A stretch of 12,020 nt of DNA from Deltaproteobacteria bacterium (GTDB lineage Bacteria; SAR324; NAC60-12): contig DPLM01000303.1 of the NCBI GenBank assembly GCA_003541985.1, forward strand, positions 1-12,020, in the 5' to 3' direction. The notes below the pieces were generated by a model. The model made no database searches, was not told the DNA's origin, and worked only from the letters and a program-made list of their open reading frames with translations. The position numbers and the translations under genes are program-made. This document shows, piece by piece, positions 1-7,407 of the stretch. Each line of letters opens with the position of its first letter. Positions within the stretch are counted from its first letter, which is position 1.

Positions 1-300
1 CAGCCCCAAAGCCAAACCGACTGAAACAATTACTGAAGAGATCATAAAAGTACTTGTGACCTGCACCGAGTTCCAGAGTAGGTCATCTTCTAGTGCTCGT
101 TGGTAATTCTCCAAAAGGTAGGGCCAAGTTTCCCAGCCATCGTATTCTGGTTCCCAAAGAGGTCTGGACTCACGAGCTCGACTGAGTTTCCATTCTCGAA
201 AGCTGAGCCAGAATGATTGGAGCAGAGGCCAAAAGGACGTAACCAACACCAACACCAATGCTGGCAAAACAAATAGGTATTTAAGGTGTCGGTCACGCAT
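1..300 (-). CDS. ABC sugar-type transporter permease, MalF family (partial, N-terminal 100 residues)
   Basis: Inner-membrane subunit of a carbohydrate-type (CUT1) ABC importer. The frame opens at an ATG at 298-300 and stays open to the left edge, so the C-terminal part is missing. The protein begins with a short basic stretch (MRDRHLKYL), then a hydrophobic segment at about residues 8-29 (LFVLPALVLVLVTSFWPLLQ). A polar, Trp-rich periplasmic loop follows, then the family-typical NYQRAL and WNSVQVT region leading into the second membrane segment at about residues 83-100. This pattern (first helix, FW.S. segment, NY..AL..D..W.S...T) is classical for MalF/UgpA-type permeases. The gene lies 12 bases downstream of a solute-binding protein gene on the same strand and is surely co-transcribed with it. 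The EAA loop that contacts the ATPase would lie outside the window. A different frame gives a 68-residue ORF here that is a shadow. The family call is fairly safe; the substrate is unknown. Confidence 0.85.
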   Translation of the reverse strand, partial: MRDRHLKYLFVLPALVLVLVTSFWPLLQSFWLSFREWKLSRARESRPLWEPEYDGWETWPYLLENYQRALEDDLLWNSVQVTSTFMISSVIVSVGLALGL

Positions 301-312
301 TTTAGATCCGAA

Positions 313-1629
313 TCAGTAACCAGCTCTTCGTAATATACGTTCGGTTCGCTGGCCTGCTTCTGCCATCAATTCTTCGACATTGCCGCCCGTGGAGGCTTTT
401 TGAATCGCGTTTGAAAGCAAGTCTCCAATTTCAGGCCATTCAGGGATCTGAGGCATGATATCTGAGTTTGCCAAGCTCAAAGCAGCTGCTTGCTGAATGT
501 TGTCATTCGCAGCATTTACCTCAGGATCTATAAGGCTCTGCTTGTGAGTAACGACGTTATTCACGATTGCCTCACCAGCGACCTCTCGTTCAATAGCATT
601 TCTTCGATCAAGCTCTGGATTGGAGAGCCACTTTAAAAACTCCCAGCTCGCCTCCTGATTCTTGGAGTGCTTTGAAATACTGAAGGGCATGCTGATCGCG
701 TAGGTTACTGTTTCTCCCTTGTAGGATGGCATCCCTGTGAAAGCAACCTGCTCCTTGGTAAGTGTAGACTGATTGGGGTTGTAGAATCCGCTGTAAGCCC
801 ACCACCAGACTGGTATCATTGCAGCTTTACCTTGCGAAAATTGGATTCTTGCATCCTGTTCCACGTTTGAAACAGCCCCTTCACCACAGATATCGTTAGA
901 GGTATGCATTTCGATATAGTCTTTGGTTGCTTGAATCGCTGAAGGCGTAGTCCAGGCGGGCTTCATTTGACTGTCGAAAACATCCCCCCCTGCTGCCCAT
1001 AGATAGTTTAACCAAATAAAAAGGTTTTGCCTGTTGCCATCAGCCCCATAGTAACAGGCTAGTCCACCAATTCCCTCTTTCTCCTTGATCATTTTTCCAG
1101 CGCTGACGACATCTGACCATGTTTTTGGTTCACTCAATCCATGCTTATCGAACAGATCCTTTCGATAGAACATCAACTGTGGATGAGCACGCAATGGGAA
1201 TCCTAGAGTTTCTCCCTTGAACATAGCACTCTTTTTAAATGCCTCCGGATAGCGATCCATGCTTATGCCGTCTTGCTCTAACCATCCATCGATTGGTTGA
1301 AGCCAATAGGCGTTTGCGGGACCCCACGAATCTAAATAGTTCACCACATCAAAATTACCATCAGCAGCTACTCCGACACTTGCCACCTTCTCCTGAAGAG
1401 AGACAAATGGGATATGAGTCCAATCAACAGTAATACCTGTCAAGCTTTCGAACTCTTCATCGCGCAACTCGTAGGCTTTGAACTGTGGAGTAACAACCGA
1501 AAGAATGTTTAAAGTTGTGCCAGCGTAAGGTTTTCCAGATTTAAGCCCATAAGGAAGAATATTTTCACCCGCAAAAGCATTCGCAGCCATTAAGGAGCCA
1601 CACAAAAGGGCACAAAAAGTTTTCCACAT
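313..1629 (-). CDS. Extracellular solute-binding protein, ABC carbohydrate importer (family 1)
   Basis: Periplasmic substrate-binding subunit of the leftward ABC importer, 438 residues, a normal length for family-1 sugar-binding proteins. The start was set at the ATG at 1627-1629 because GGAGGTG (1633-1639, minus strand) sits just before it and because translation then opens with a Sec signal peptide: MWKTF, a hydrophobic core, and an AFA-type cleavage site after about residue 20. The open frame extends 17 codons further upstream, but those residues do not look like a signal peptide. Mature-protein hallmarks include the LNILSVVTPQF strand near the N-terminus, PLRAHPQLMFYRKDLF (the LxYxKDLF segment), a WxDV segment, WLNYLWAAGGDVFD, the FSQGKAAMIPVWWW hinge region and a SWEFLKWL segment near the C-terminus. 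The aromatic-rich IPVWWWAYSGFYN stretch would suit a carbohydrate ligand. The neighbouring permease is downstream. The substrate is not deducible; the shared control region with the rightward operon suggests a related compound. Confidence 0.9.
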   Translation of the reverse strand: MWKTFCALLCGSLMAANAFAGENILPYGLKSGKPYAGTTLNILSVVTPQFKAYELRDEEFESLTGITVDWTHIPFVSLQEKVASVGVAADGNFDVVNYLDSWGPANAYWLQPIDGWLEQDGISMDRYPEAFKKSAMFKGETLGFPLRAHPQLMFYRKDLFDKHGLSEPKTWSDVVSAGKMIKEKEGIGGLACYYGADGNRQNLFIWLNYLWAAGGDVFDSQMKPAWTTPSAIQATKDYIEMHTSNDICGEGAVSNVEQDARIQFSQGKAAMIPVWWWAYSGFYNPNQSTLTKEQVAFTGMPSYKGETVTYAISMPFSISKHSKNQEASWEFLKWLSNPELDRRNAIEREVAGEAIVNNVVTHKQSLIDPEVNAANDNIQQAAALSLANSDIMPQIPEWPEIGDLLSNAIQKASTGGNVEELMAEAGQRTERILRRAGY

Positions 1630-1632
1630 TTT

Positions 1633-1639
1633 CACCTCC
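1633..1639 (-). promoter_or_regulatory. Strong ribosome-binding site deciding the start of the leftward solute-binding protein
   Basis: On the minus strand the sequence reads GGAGGTGAAAATG. GGAGG is followed by a 5-base spacer and the ATG at 1629. This is the best Shine-Dalgarno sequence seen in the window. It argues for the 438-residue product with an N-terminal signal peptide, rather than the 17-residue longer frame. Confidence 0.75.
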
Positions 1640-1664
1640 ACAAATGTATGAGAACAAAAAAATG

Positions 1665-1680
1665 ATGAATGCGTATGCAA
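1665..1680 (-). promoter_or_regulatory. Candidate second operator (degenerate palindrome sharing one half-site)
   Basis: Read on the minus strand this is TTGCATACGCATTCAT. The first arm, TTGCATA, and the following C are identical to the perfect palindrome at 1777-1794; the second arm matches a perfect dyad at 4 of 7 positions. It lies 36-51 bases upstream of the leftward solute-binding protein start, where a repressor could block transcription. The centre-to-centre distance to the perfect site is 113 bases. The half-site identity is seen directly; the operator role is inferred from the LacI-family gene nearby. Confidence 0.4.
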
Positions 1681-1741
1681 ACATGCACACTAGTGCCAAT
1701 CTCCTTGTTGAAGGTCAAGCGATTTTTTCTATACTTGATTT

Positions 1742-1771
1742 TTGGTTTAATTCAGCTTTTATTCGTACAAT
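1742..1771 (+). promoter_or_regulatory. Candidate sigma70-type promoter for the rightward operon
   Basis: TTGGTT (1742-1747) and TACAAT (1766-1771) are separated by 18 bases, giving a plausible -35/-10 pair. Transcription would start near 1778, inside the palindrome at 1777-1794, the classic position for repression. The surrounding region is AT-rich and alternative hexamers exist, so this is tentative. On the minus strand the clearest -10-like hexamer is TATAGA (1728-1733), but no good -35 accompanies it. Confidence 0.35.
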
Positions 1772-1776
1772 ATAAA

Positions 1777-1794
1777 ATTGCATACCTATGCAAT
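1777..1794. promoter_or_regulatory. Perfect palindrome, probable LacI-family operator
   Basis: ATTGCATACCTATGCAAT consists of two perfect 8-base arms around a 2-base centre (CC), the size and symmetry of LacI/GalR-family operators. It lies 29 bases before the ATG of the HpsN-like gene in a divergent intergenic region, and a LacI-family regulator is the second gene of the operon. Binding here would block the rightward promoter. The palindrome is seen directly; which protein binds it is inferred. Confidence 0.65.
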
Positions 1795-1823
1795 AAATTT
1801 AAATCTAAGTTTAGAGAATTACG

Positions 1824-3101
1824 ATGATTCAGTATCTGAAAGAAGGGAGAAGTTCAGCAGATGCGAAGGCTGATCAATCAAAAGTTCGTCATACTGTGGA
1901 GCAGATCCTCGCAGAGATAGAGTCGCGCGGGGATGCTGCTGTTCAGGAACTAGCTCAGAAGTTTGATGGATGGACTCGTCCAAAATTTTGCCTCAGTCCG
2001 GATGAAATTCAGGCTGCTTTAGGGGAGGTACCCGAATCTACCTTAGATGATATTCGCTTTGCCCAGACACAGATTCGTAATTTTGCCCAGATTCAGCGCT
2101 CAGCTTTACAAGATGTAGAAGTAGAAACGCTCCGAGGGGTGATTCTTGGCCATAAAAACCTACCTGTGAACAGTGTCGGCTGTTATGTTCCGGGTGGGAA
2201 ATATCCAATGGTGGCCTCGGCTCATATGAGCGTAGTCACAGCAAAAGTTGCTGAAGTTCCAAGAATTATTGCATGTGCACCACCTTTTGAAGGCCGACCG
2301 CATCCAGCCATCATCGCCGCAATGCACTTAGGTGGAGCTGATGAAATTTATTGTCTTGGGGGGATACAGGCAGTGGGTTCGATGGCTTTGGGAACAGAAT
2401 CCATTAAAGCCGTCGATATGTTAGTAGGGCCTGGGAATGTTTTTGTGGCAGAAGCGAAGAGGCAACTTTACGGTAGAGTTGGCATTGATCTTTTCGCTGG
2501 TCCCACAGAAACACTGATCATTGCAGATGAAAGTTGTGATGGAGAGCTTTGTGCTGCAGACCTGCTCGGTCAAGCTGAGCATGGTGTAAACTCTCCAGCA
2601 ATTCTTCTCACCAATTCAGAGAAACTAGCCAAAGAGACCATGGAAGAGGTCGAACGACAGGTAAAGATTCTTCCAACAGGCGAAATTGCCGGTCAAGCAT
2701 GGCGGGACTTTGGACAAGTAATTGTCTGTGAGAGTTACGATGAAATGGTCACCAAAGCTGATGAAATTGCTTCAGAACACGTGCAAGTGATGACAAGGAA
2801 TCCCAACTTTTTCTTGGAAAAAATGACCAACTACGGAGCTCTATTCCTTGGCAAGGAAACTAATGTCGCCTACGGTGATAAAGTTATTGGAACCAACCAC
2901 ACGCTCCCGACAAACAAGGCAGCTCGTTACACTGGAGGATTGTGGGTTGGTAAATTCCTCAAGACCTGTACCTATCAGTGGGTGAAGACACCTGAAGCGA
3001 GTACTCTGATTGGTGAATACTGCTCAAGGCTTTGCGCTTTAGAAAACTTTGCCGGCCATAAGGAGCAAGCAGACATTCGAGTACGTCGTTACAATCATTG
3101 A
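1824..3101 (+). CDS. Histidinol dehydrogenase family protein, HpsN (sulfopropanediol dehydrogenase)-like
   Basis: Zn- and NAD-dependent alcohol dehydrogenase of the HisD superfamily, 425 residues, cytosolic. HisD itself oxidises L-histidinol in two steps to histidine; the related HpsN oxidises (R)-2,3-dihydroxypropane-1-sulfonate to sulfolactate. All catalytic-core residues can be placed: GQAEHG gives the zinc ligands Q250 and H253; SEH gives the catalytic Glu-His pair E318/H319; [13 protein letters not shown] gives ligand D352; GH near the C-terminus gives H412. VGPGN (201-205) and [10 protein letters not shown] (220-229) are family signatures. As recalled, [16 protein letters not shown] resembles HpsN-type proteins more than biosynthetic HisD. 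No his genes are nearby; the neighbours are a LacI regulator, a lactonase-like protein and importers, which points to catabolism of a polyol-like or sulfonated substrate. It is the first gene after the palindrome, and its Shine-Dalgarno (AGAG) is weak. Family membership is near certain; the substrate is open. Confidence 0.9.
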   Translation: MIQYLKEGRSSADAKADQSKVRHTVEQILAEIESRGDAAVQELAQKFDGWTRPKFCLSPDEIQAALGEVPESTLDDIRFAQTQIRNFAQIQRSALQDVEVETLRGVILGHKNLPVNSVGCYVPGGKYPMVASAHMSVVTAKVAEVPRIIACAPPFEGRPHPAIIAAMHLGGADEIYCLGGIQAVGSMALGTESIKAVDMLVGPGNVFVAEAKRQLYGRVGIDLFAGPTETLIIADESCDGELCAADLLGQAEHGVNSPAILLTNSEKLAKETMEEVERQVKILPTGEIAGQAWRDFGQVIVCESYDEMVTKADEIASEHVQVMTRNPNFFLEKMTNYGALFLGKETNVAYGDKVIGTNHTLPTNKAARYTGGLWVGKFLKTCTYQWVKTPEASTLIGEYCSRLCALENFAGHKEQADIRVRRYNH

Positions 3102-3121
3102 CCATCTATATGGGATGATCT

Positions 3122-4183
3122 GTGGCTGAACGAAAAGTGAACGCTACATCCACACAAGTGGCAAAATTAGCGGGAGTCTCTCAGTCTGCTGTTTCAAGAG
3201 CGTTCACTCCTGGTGCAAGCATCGCCGAAAGTACCAAAAGAAAGGTTCTTCAGGCTGCAAGGAAGCTTGGCTATCAACCAAATGCGATCGCACGAAGTCT
3301 GAGTACCAAGCGTTCCAAGATTATAGGAATCGTGATCGCAAATGTGACAACAAACCCATTCTACCCCGAAGTATTGGATGCCCTTAGTCATCGATTTCAA
3401 CAAAGAGGACAGCGAGTCATGTTGTTTGTTGTCACACGTGATCAAAACTTGGATGATATCCTCCCCCAGCTTCTAGAATATCGTGTTGATGGAATTCTAC
3501 TCACAGCCGCGACACTCAGTTCTGCAATGGCTCATGAATGCTCACGGCTCGGAGTTCCTGTAACGCTGTTCAATCGTTCTGTTCCAGATACTAATGCAAG
3601 CTCTTTTTGCTGCGACAATATTGAGGGGGGCAGAATGGCCGCAAGGCTTTTAATGGAATCTGGACATCATCAAGTAGCTTTCGTAGCTGGAAGTCGTGAT
3701 ACATCCACAAGTCTTGAGCGGGAGAGAGGATTCAGAGAAGAATTGAAAAAACATGGCCTGGAACCCTATATCGAAATGGGAAAATTTAGCTATCAGGGGG
3801 CATTTGACGCAGCTAGAAAATTAATGAGACTACCAAAATCACCTGACGCAGTTTTTTGTGCAAATGACATCATGGCAATTGGTGTTTTGGATGCACTTCG
3901 CCATGCTGAGCAGAAAAAAGTGCCTGAAGAAGTATCTGTGATTGGTTTTGACGATATTCCAATGGCTGCTTGGCCTAGCTACAATCTAACTACGATCAGG
4001 CAACCCATTGAAAGAATGATTGATTCTGCGGTTAATGATCTTCTTGATCGTATAAATCAAAATACCATAGTCTCAAAGCAAGAGTTAGTTCGTGGAGATT
4101 TAGTAGTCCGTTTCTCAACAAAATTACCTTCTGGGCTATCATCAGGGTATGTAATTTCAACTTCTGAAACCAGAAATGTCTAA
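3122..4183 (+). CDS. LacI/GalR-family transcriptional regulator
   Basis: Ligand-responsive DNA-binding protein, 353 residues, a standard length for the family. The N-terminal helix-turn-helix is at about residues 10-29 (TQVAKLAGVSQSAVSRAF), followed by the hinge segment YQPNAIARSLSTKRSKIIGIV (about 51-71). The periplasmic-binding-protein-like core includes NPFYPEVL, RVDGILLTAA, GHHQVAFVAGS, PDAVFCANDIMAIG and VSVIGFDDIPMA, all standard for the family. Translation starts at a GTG (3122-3124), because no in-frame ATG precedes the helix-turn-helix; GGGATGA just upstream is a modest Shine-Dalgarno sequence. It follows the HpsN-like gene by 20 bases and overlaps the next gene by 8 bases, so it is embedded in the operon it probably controls. 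The likely target is the palindrome at 1777-1794, perhaps with the half-copy at 1665-1680. The inducer would be the imported compound or an early intermediate. Confidence 0.93.
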   Translation: MAERKVNATSTQVAKLAGVSQSAVSRAFTPGASIAESTKRKVLQAARKLGYQPNAIARSLSTKRSKIIGIVIANVTTNPFYPEVLDALSHRFQQRGQRVMLFVVTRDQNLDDILPQLLEYRVDGILLTAATLSSAMAHECSRLGVPVTLFNRSVPDTNASSFCCDNIEGGRMAARLLMESGHHQVAFVAGSRDTSTSLERERGFREELKKHGLEPYIEMGKFSYQGAFDAARKLMRLPKSPDAVFCANDIMAIGVLDALRHAEQKKVPEEVSVIGFDDIPMAAWPSYNLTTIRQPIERMIDSAVNDLLDRINQNTIVSKQELVRGDLVVRFSTKLPSGLSSGYVISTSETRNV

Positions 4184-5105
4184 GCATTCAATAATAAAAC
4201 TCATTGACTCTCATCACCATCTATGGGAACCACAGGCGCTGCCTTATGTGTGGTTGCGTCAGCTTGGCAAATCTAAGCCATTCGGAGATCCCACGGCGAT
4301 TCAACGAAATTATCTTCCAAAAAATTACCTTGACGATGCTGGAGAAGCTAACGACGTTGAACTTATTTCGTCCGTGCATGTTCAGGCAGACGGAGCGCTG
4401 CCAGATCCAGTAGCAGAAACTTTTTGGTTGGAAAGCCTCAAATCCACCATCCCTTCTGCTATTGTGGGATTCGCTGACTTGGAAAGTGCTGATTTGCACA
4501 GAATTTTGGAACAGCATGCCGAATCCCCTCGATTCCGTGGTGTTCGTCAAATCATTGGGAAGCTGGCTGATCGCCCAGATCTTTCTTTCACATCAGAGGA
4601 TCTACTTGAAAAGTCCGCGTGGCAAAATGGGTTTGCCCTTTTGCAGGAATTTAACCTCAGTTTCGATCTGCAACTCTATCCTGAGCAAATGGAAGATGCT
4701 GCTAAATTTTTGGAAAAACATCTGGAAACAAAAGTTGTTCTGGATCATGCCGGTTGTCCCTATGACCAAACTGATCATGGTCTTGAACTTTGGGGAGCGG
4801 GGATGGAACAGCTTTCTCAACTGCAGAACGTTTATGTCAAGCTTTCAGGCTTTGGGATGTACAACAGTTATTGGGATGCTGAAAATACAGAAGGAATTTT
4901 TCAAAAATTATATAAGACTTTTGGGGCAGAGCGCTTGATGTGGGGGAGCAATTTCCCTGTTGATCGACTAATGCAGAGTTATGGACATTGTGTAAAACAA
5001 CTTCAGACTTGGTTAGCTCCCCTTTCCAAAGATGAGCAAGAAAATATCGCTTGGCGATCGGCAGCGAAGTTTTATCGTCTGGACTTAGGCAAGTTTCATG
5101 GCTGA
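4176..5105 (+). CDS. Amidohydrolase-2 family protein, COG3618-type (lactone hydrolase-like)
   Basis: TIM-barrel hydrolase of the amidohydrolase superfamily, 309 residues. Characterised relatives include L-fucono-1,5-lactonase, 4-sulfomuconolactone hydrolase and 2-pyrone-4,6-dicarboxylate lactonase, so lactone opening is the best guess. Visible motifs in order: IDSHHHLW (10-17; D11, H13, H15 form the first-strand HxH), VHVQ (67-70), RGVRQ (121-125), LDHAG (189-193), VKLSG (221-225) and MWGSNFPVD (255-263). In many relatives the last motif is GSDWP, whose Asp is catalytic; here position 259 is Asn, with an Asp at 263. The ATG start overlaps the end of the lacI-type gene by 8 bases, and the HxH motif falls at the expected distance from it. 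It overlaps the downstream ATPase gene by another 8 bases, suggesting translational coupling. In context it may hydrolyse a lactone made by the dehydrogenase or imported directly. The product call is firm at family level only. Confidence 0.85.
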   Translation: MSKHSIIKLIDSHHHLWEPQALPYVWLRQLGKSKPFGDPTAIQRNYLPKNYLDDAGEANDVELISSVHVQADGALPDPVAETFWLESLKSTIPSAIVGFADLESADLHRILEQHAESPRFRGVRQIIGKLADRPDLSFTSEDLLEKSAWQNGFALLQEFNLSFDLQLYPEQMEDAAKFLEKHLETKVVLDHAGCPYDQTDHGLELWGAGMEQLSQLQNVYVKLSGFGMYNSYWDAENTEGIFQKLYKTFGAERLMWGSNFPVDRLMQSYGHCVKQLQTWLAPLSKDEQENIAWRSAAKFYRLDLGKFHG

Positions 5106-6150
5106 CCTTGAACTACGAAATATTTGGAAGTCCTGGGGGAATTTTGTCGCTGTCAGGGATTTCCAACTGGAGATCTTCGACAGGGAATTCTTGGTTCTGC
5201 TGGGACCTTCGGGTTGTGGTAAAACGACGACAATGCGGATGATCGCTGGGTTAGAAGATCCGACTTCAGGAGAAATTTTCATTGGAAATAGAAAGGTCAA
5301 TGATTTGGAGCCCAAGGATCGTGATGTGTCGATGGTATTCCAGAACTACGGTTTGTACCCAAATCTGAATGTCTACGACAACATCAGCTTTCCTCTCAAG
5401 GTCAGAAAGGTGTTGAAGGCAGAGCAGGATCAGCGTGTTCGAAAGGCTGCTGGTATGGTAGAACTCAACGACTTGCTGGATCGACGCCCAGCAGAACTAT
5501 CTGGTGGGCAACGACAACGAGTTGCTCTGGCTCGCGCAATTGTTCGAGAACCCAACGTCTTTCTAATGGATGAACCACTCTCCAATCTGGATGCAAAGCT
5601 CAGGATCTCGACCAGGGCTCAGATTAAAAATCTCCAATATGAGTTACAGGTAACCACGGTTTACGTAACTCACGACCAAACAGAAGCAATGACTTTAGCT
5701 GACCGTGTTGTCGTCATGAACCAGGGGGAAATTCAACAAGTTGGTTCACCATTGGAAATTTATGATCAACCTCGAAACACTTTTGTTGCAGGTTTTATTG
5801 GAAGTCCTCCGATGAATCTGATCCCAGGACAAATTAAAGATGGAAATTTTGTTTGCAAAATGAATTCATGTATAAGGATCAATGGTCCTGAAGGTCCGAT
5901 TGTTCTTGGTTTTCGCGCAGAAGATGCTGTAATCGTCTCTAAAGGTGGTCAACTCAGTGGAGCCGTCTTCGCAATAGAATTGCTAGGAGACGCAACACTG
6001 ATTACACTGCGAATTGGAGACAATTTGGTTTGCGTCAAAATGCCCAAAAATTTTCGAAGCAAGATAGGCCAGACGCTTAAGCTTTCATTAAACTTAAACG
6101 CTTGCCATCTTTTTAAAATCAACTCAGGAGAGCGAATTGAGTTTAACTGA
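5098..6150 (+). CDS. ABC transporter ATP-binding protein, MalK/UgpC type
   Basis: Cytoplasmic ATPase that powers a CUT1-type importer, 350 residues (slightly shorter than the usual 355-375). All functional motifs are intact: Walker A GPSGCGKTT (36-44), Q-loop Q82, signature LSGGQRQR (134-141), Walker B VFLMDEP (154-160) with E159, D-loop SNLDAKLR and switch His in YVTHDQTEAMTLADR (H192). The C-terminal third (MNLIPG, LGFRAED and the following strands) is the TOBE/MOP regulatory domain seen in MalK and UgpC. The ATG overlaps the amidohydrolase gene by 8 bases, with TAGG at 5086-5089 as a Shine-Dalgarno sequence. It precedes its cognate binding protein and permeases by 26 bases. It is the only ATPase in the window; MalK-type ATPases can serve several importers, so it might also energise the leftward system, whose own ATPase, if any, lies outside the window. 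Confidence 0.95.
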   Translation: MADLELRNIWKSWGNFVAVRDFQLEIFDREFLVLLGPSGCGKTTTMRMIAGLEDPTSGEIFIGNRKVNDLEPKDRDVSMVFQNYGLYPNLNVYDNISFPLKVRKVLKAEQDQRVRKAAGMVELNDLLDRRPAELSGGQRQRVALARAIVREPNVFLMDEPLSNLDAKLRISTRAQIKNLQYELQVTTVYVTHDQTEAMTLADRVVVMNQGEIQQVGSPLEIYDQPRNTFVAGFIGSPPMNLIPGQIKDGNFVCKMNSCIRINGPEGPIVLGFRAEDAVIVSKGGQLSGAVFAIELLGDATLITLRIGDNLVCVKMPKNFRSKIGQTLKLSLNLNACHLFKINSGERIEFN

Positions 6151-6176
6151 GCTATCCTGTTATCTCAAAAGGAAAT

Positions 6177-7394
6177 ATGATGAAAAAATTTCTGATCATT
6201 GCATCAGCATTGACTGCACTGTTTACTAGTTCAGCAGTAAGTTTTGCCGCATGTAACTTCACACCTTCGAGCAAGTTAACTCTTTTGGCCAATAGCTATG
6301 CTGCCTGGAAGGCAGTTTCAGATGCTATGGGGGAATGCGGTAATTTTGAGGCTGAACTTGACGCAGAATTCCGTAAAAAACAACCAGATGCATTCGCAGC
6401 AAATCCTTCTTTATACCAACTTGGTGGAATTTCTAATTCAACAATTCAACCTTTGCTTTCAGCGGGTACAATAAGGGCACTCGATGATCTAGTTGCCAAA
6501 TATGGCCAAGATCTTCAACCCAATCAATTGATTCGCATCAATGGCCAAATTATGGCAATCGCAATGAGTGTGAATAATCAACATTTGATGTATCGCGAGG
6601 ATGTTCTGAACTCATTAGGGATAACTGTACCCCAAACTTATTATGAACTACTCTCAGCAGTCGACAAAATAGCAGCTTCTGGTCAGGTAGACTATGCTTT
6701 TGGCGGGACATACAAAGCTGGATGGAACCTAGCTGAAGAGTTTGTAAATATGTATTTGGGCATGGGAGGACAGTTTTTTAAGGGAACCCAACCAAATGTA
6801 AATAATGTTATGGGGATACGCACACTCGAAATGATGCGTAATCTCACTCACTACATGGATCCAGAATACTTAGTTGCAGACTCTACTTATGTACAGCAGC
6901 AATTCCAACAAGGTAAAATTGCAATGGCTAATTTATGGGCTACACGCGCAGCGGCAATGGATGATCAAAAAGAAAGTCAGGTAGTCGGGAAAGTGAAGAT
7001 GGCAGCAGCCCCTTACCCTGTAACTGGGGCTTTGCCAGCATCAACCCTCTGGTGGGACGGTGTTGTCCTTGCGAAAAACATGACTGACCAACAAGCTGAT
7101 GAGGCCTTTCAACTTTTGATGGAGGGTATTGACAAGGAAATGGTTAGTGAAAACAATGATCTTGCCGTATGGTTGATCAACGGTTACGAACCAGGTCCCA
7201 TGGCGAAGGGAGCAGCTGAAACAGCAGAAAACGGCGCGGTACCATACCCTAATGGTATGGAAATGGGACTAATGCATACTGCTTTGGGAAACAATATTGC
7301 AGATTTTTTGACAGGAAAAGAGACTGCAGATCAAACACTTAAGGATATTGAGGCTGAATACAAGACTGCTGCCAAAGAGAAAGGTCTGCTCTAA
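6177..7394 (+). CDS. Extracellular solute-binding protein of the rightward ABC importer
   Basis: Periplasmic substrate-binding protein, 405 residues from the first ATG. Two adjacent ATGs (6177 and 6180) follow AAAAGGAAAT; the second has the better Shine-Dalgarno spacing, so the true start may be one codon later. The N-terminus is a clear Sec signal peptide (MKKFLIIASALTALF followed by SFA), with cleavage predicted after about residue 24. A Cys two residues after that site sits in FAAC, which is not a standard lipobox; together with C54 it may form a disulfide instead. Mature features typical of family-1 binding proteins are MYREDVLNSLGI, TYYELLSAVDKI, FQQGKIAMANLWATRAAAM (the lobe-crossing QGKIAM segment) and WWDGVVLAKN. 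It differs strongly from the leftward binding protein, so the two are not a recent duplication. The permease genes follow 13 bases downstream. The ligand is unknown. Confidence 0.9.
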   Translation: MMKKFLIIASALTALFTSSAVSFAACNFTPSSKLTLLANSYAAWKAVSDAMGECGNFEAELDAEFRKKQPDAFAANPSLYQLGGISNSTIQPLLSAGTIRALDDLVAKYGQDLQPNQLIRINGQIMAIAMSVNNQHLMYREDVLNSLGITVPQTYYELLSAVDKIAASGQVDYAFGGTYKAGWNLAEEFVNMYLGMGGQFFKGTQPNVNNVMGIRTLEMMRNLTHYMDPEYLVADSTYVQQQFQQGKIAMANLWATRAAAMDDQKESQVVGKVKMAAAPYPVTGALPASTLWWDGVVLAKNMTDQQADEAFQLLMEGIDKEMVSENNDLAVWLINGYEPGPMAKGAAETAENGAVPYPNGMEMGLMHTALGNNIADFLTGKETADQTLKDIEAEYKTAAKEKGLL

Positions 7395-7407
7395 AGAGCT
7401 CGATTTC

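Noticed and set aside
90..296. A 68-residue minus-strand ORF at the left end
   Set aside because: It is Cys/Trp-rich and out of frame with the clear MalF-type permease that starts at 300 on the same strand; a frame shadow.
1721..1727. A T-rich run in the divergent region as a possible terminator
   Set aside because: No GC-rich stem precedes it on either strand, and both flanking genes point away from the region, so no terminator is expected.
4462..4938. A 158-residue plus-strand ORF in another frame of the amidohydrolase gene
   Set aside because: The amidohydrolase frame carries all family motifs; this frame has none and is a by-product of base composition.
7242..7260. Inverted repeat CCATACC/GGTATGG with a 5-base loop, a possible hairpin or operator
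   Set aside because: It lies inside the solute-binding protein gene, encodes ordinary residues (PYPNGM), has no T-run after it, and is about 130 bases before the stop. Likely chance; it shares only a short CATACC core with the operator palindrome.
7348..7407. Upstream extension of the MalF-type permease start
   Set aside because: It would overlap the binding-protein gene by 47 bases and add a basic leader not typical of the family; the ATG at 7408 has a better ribosome-binding site and position.
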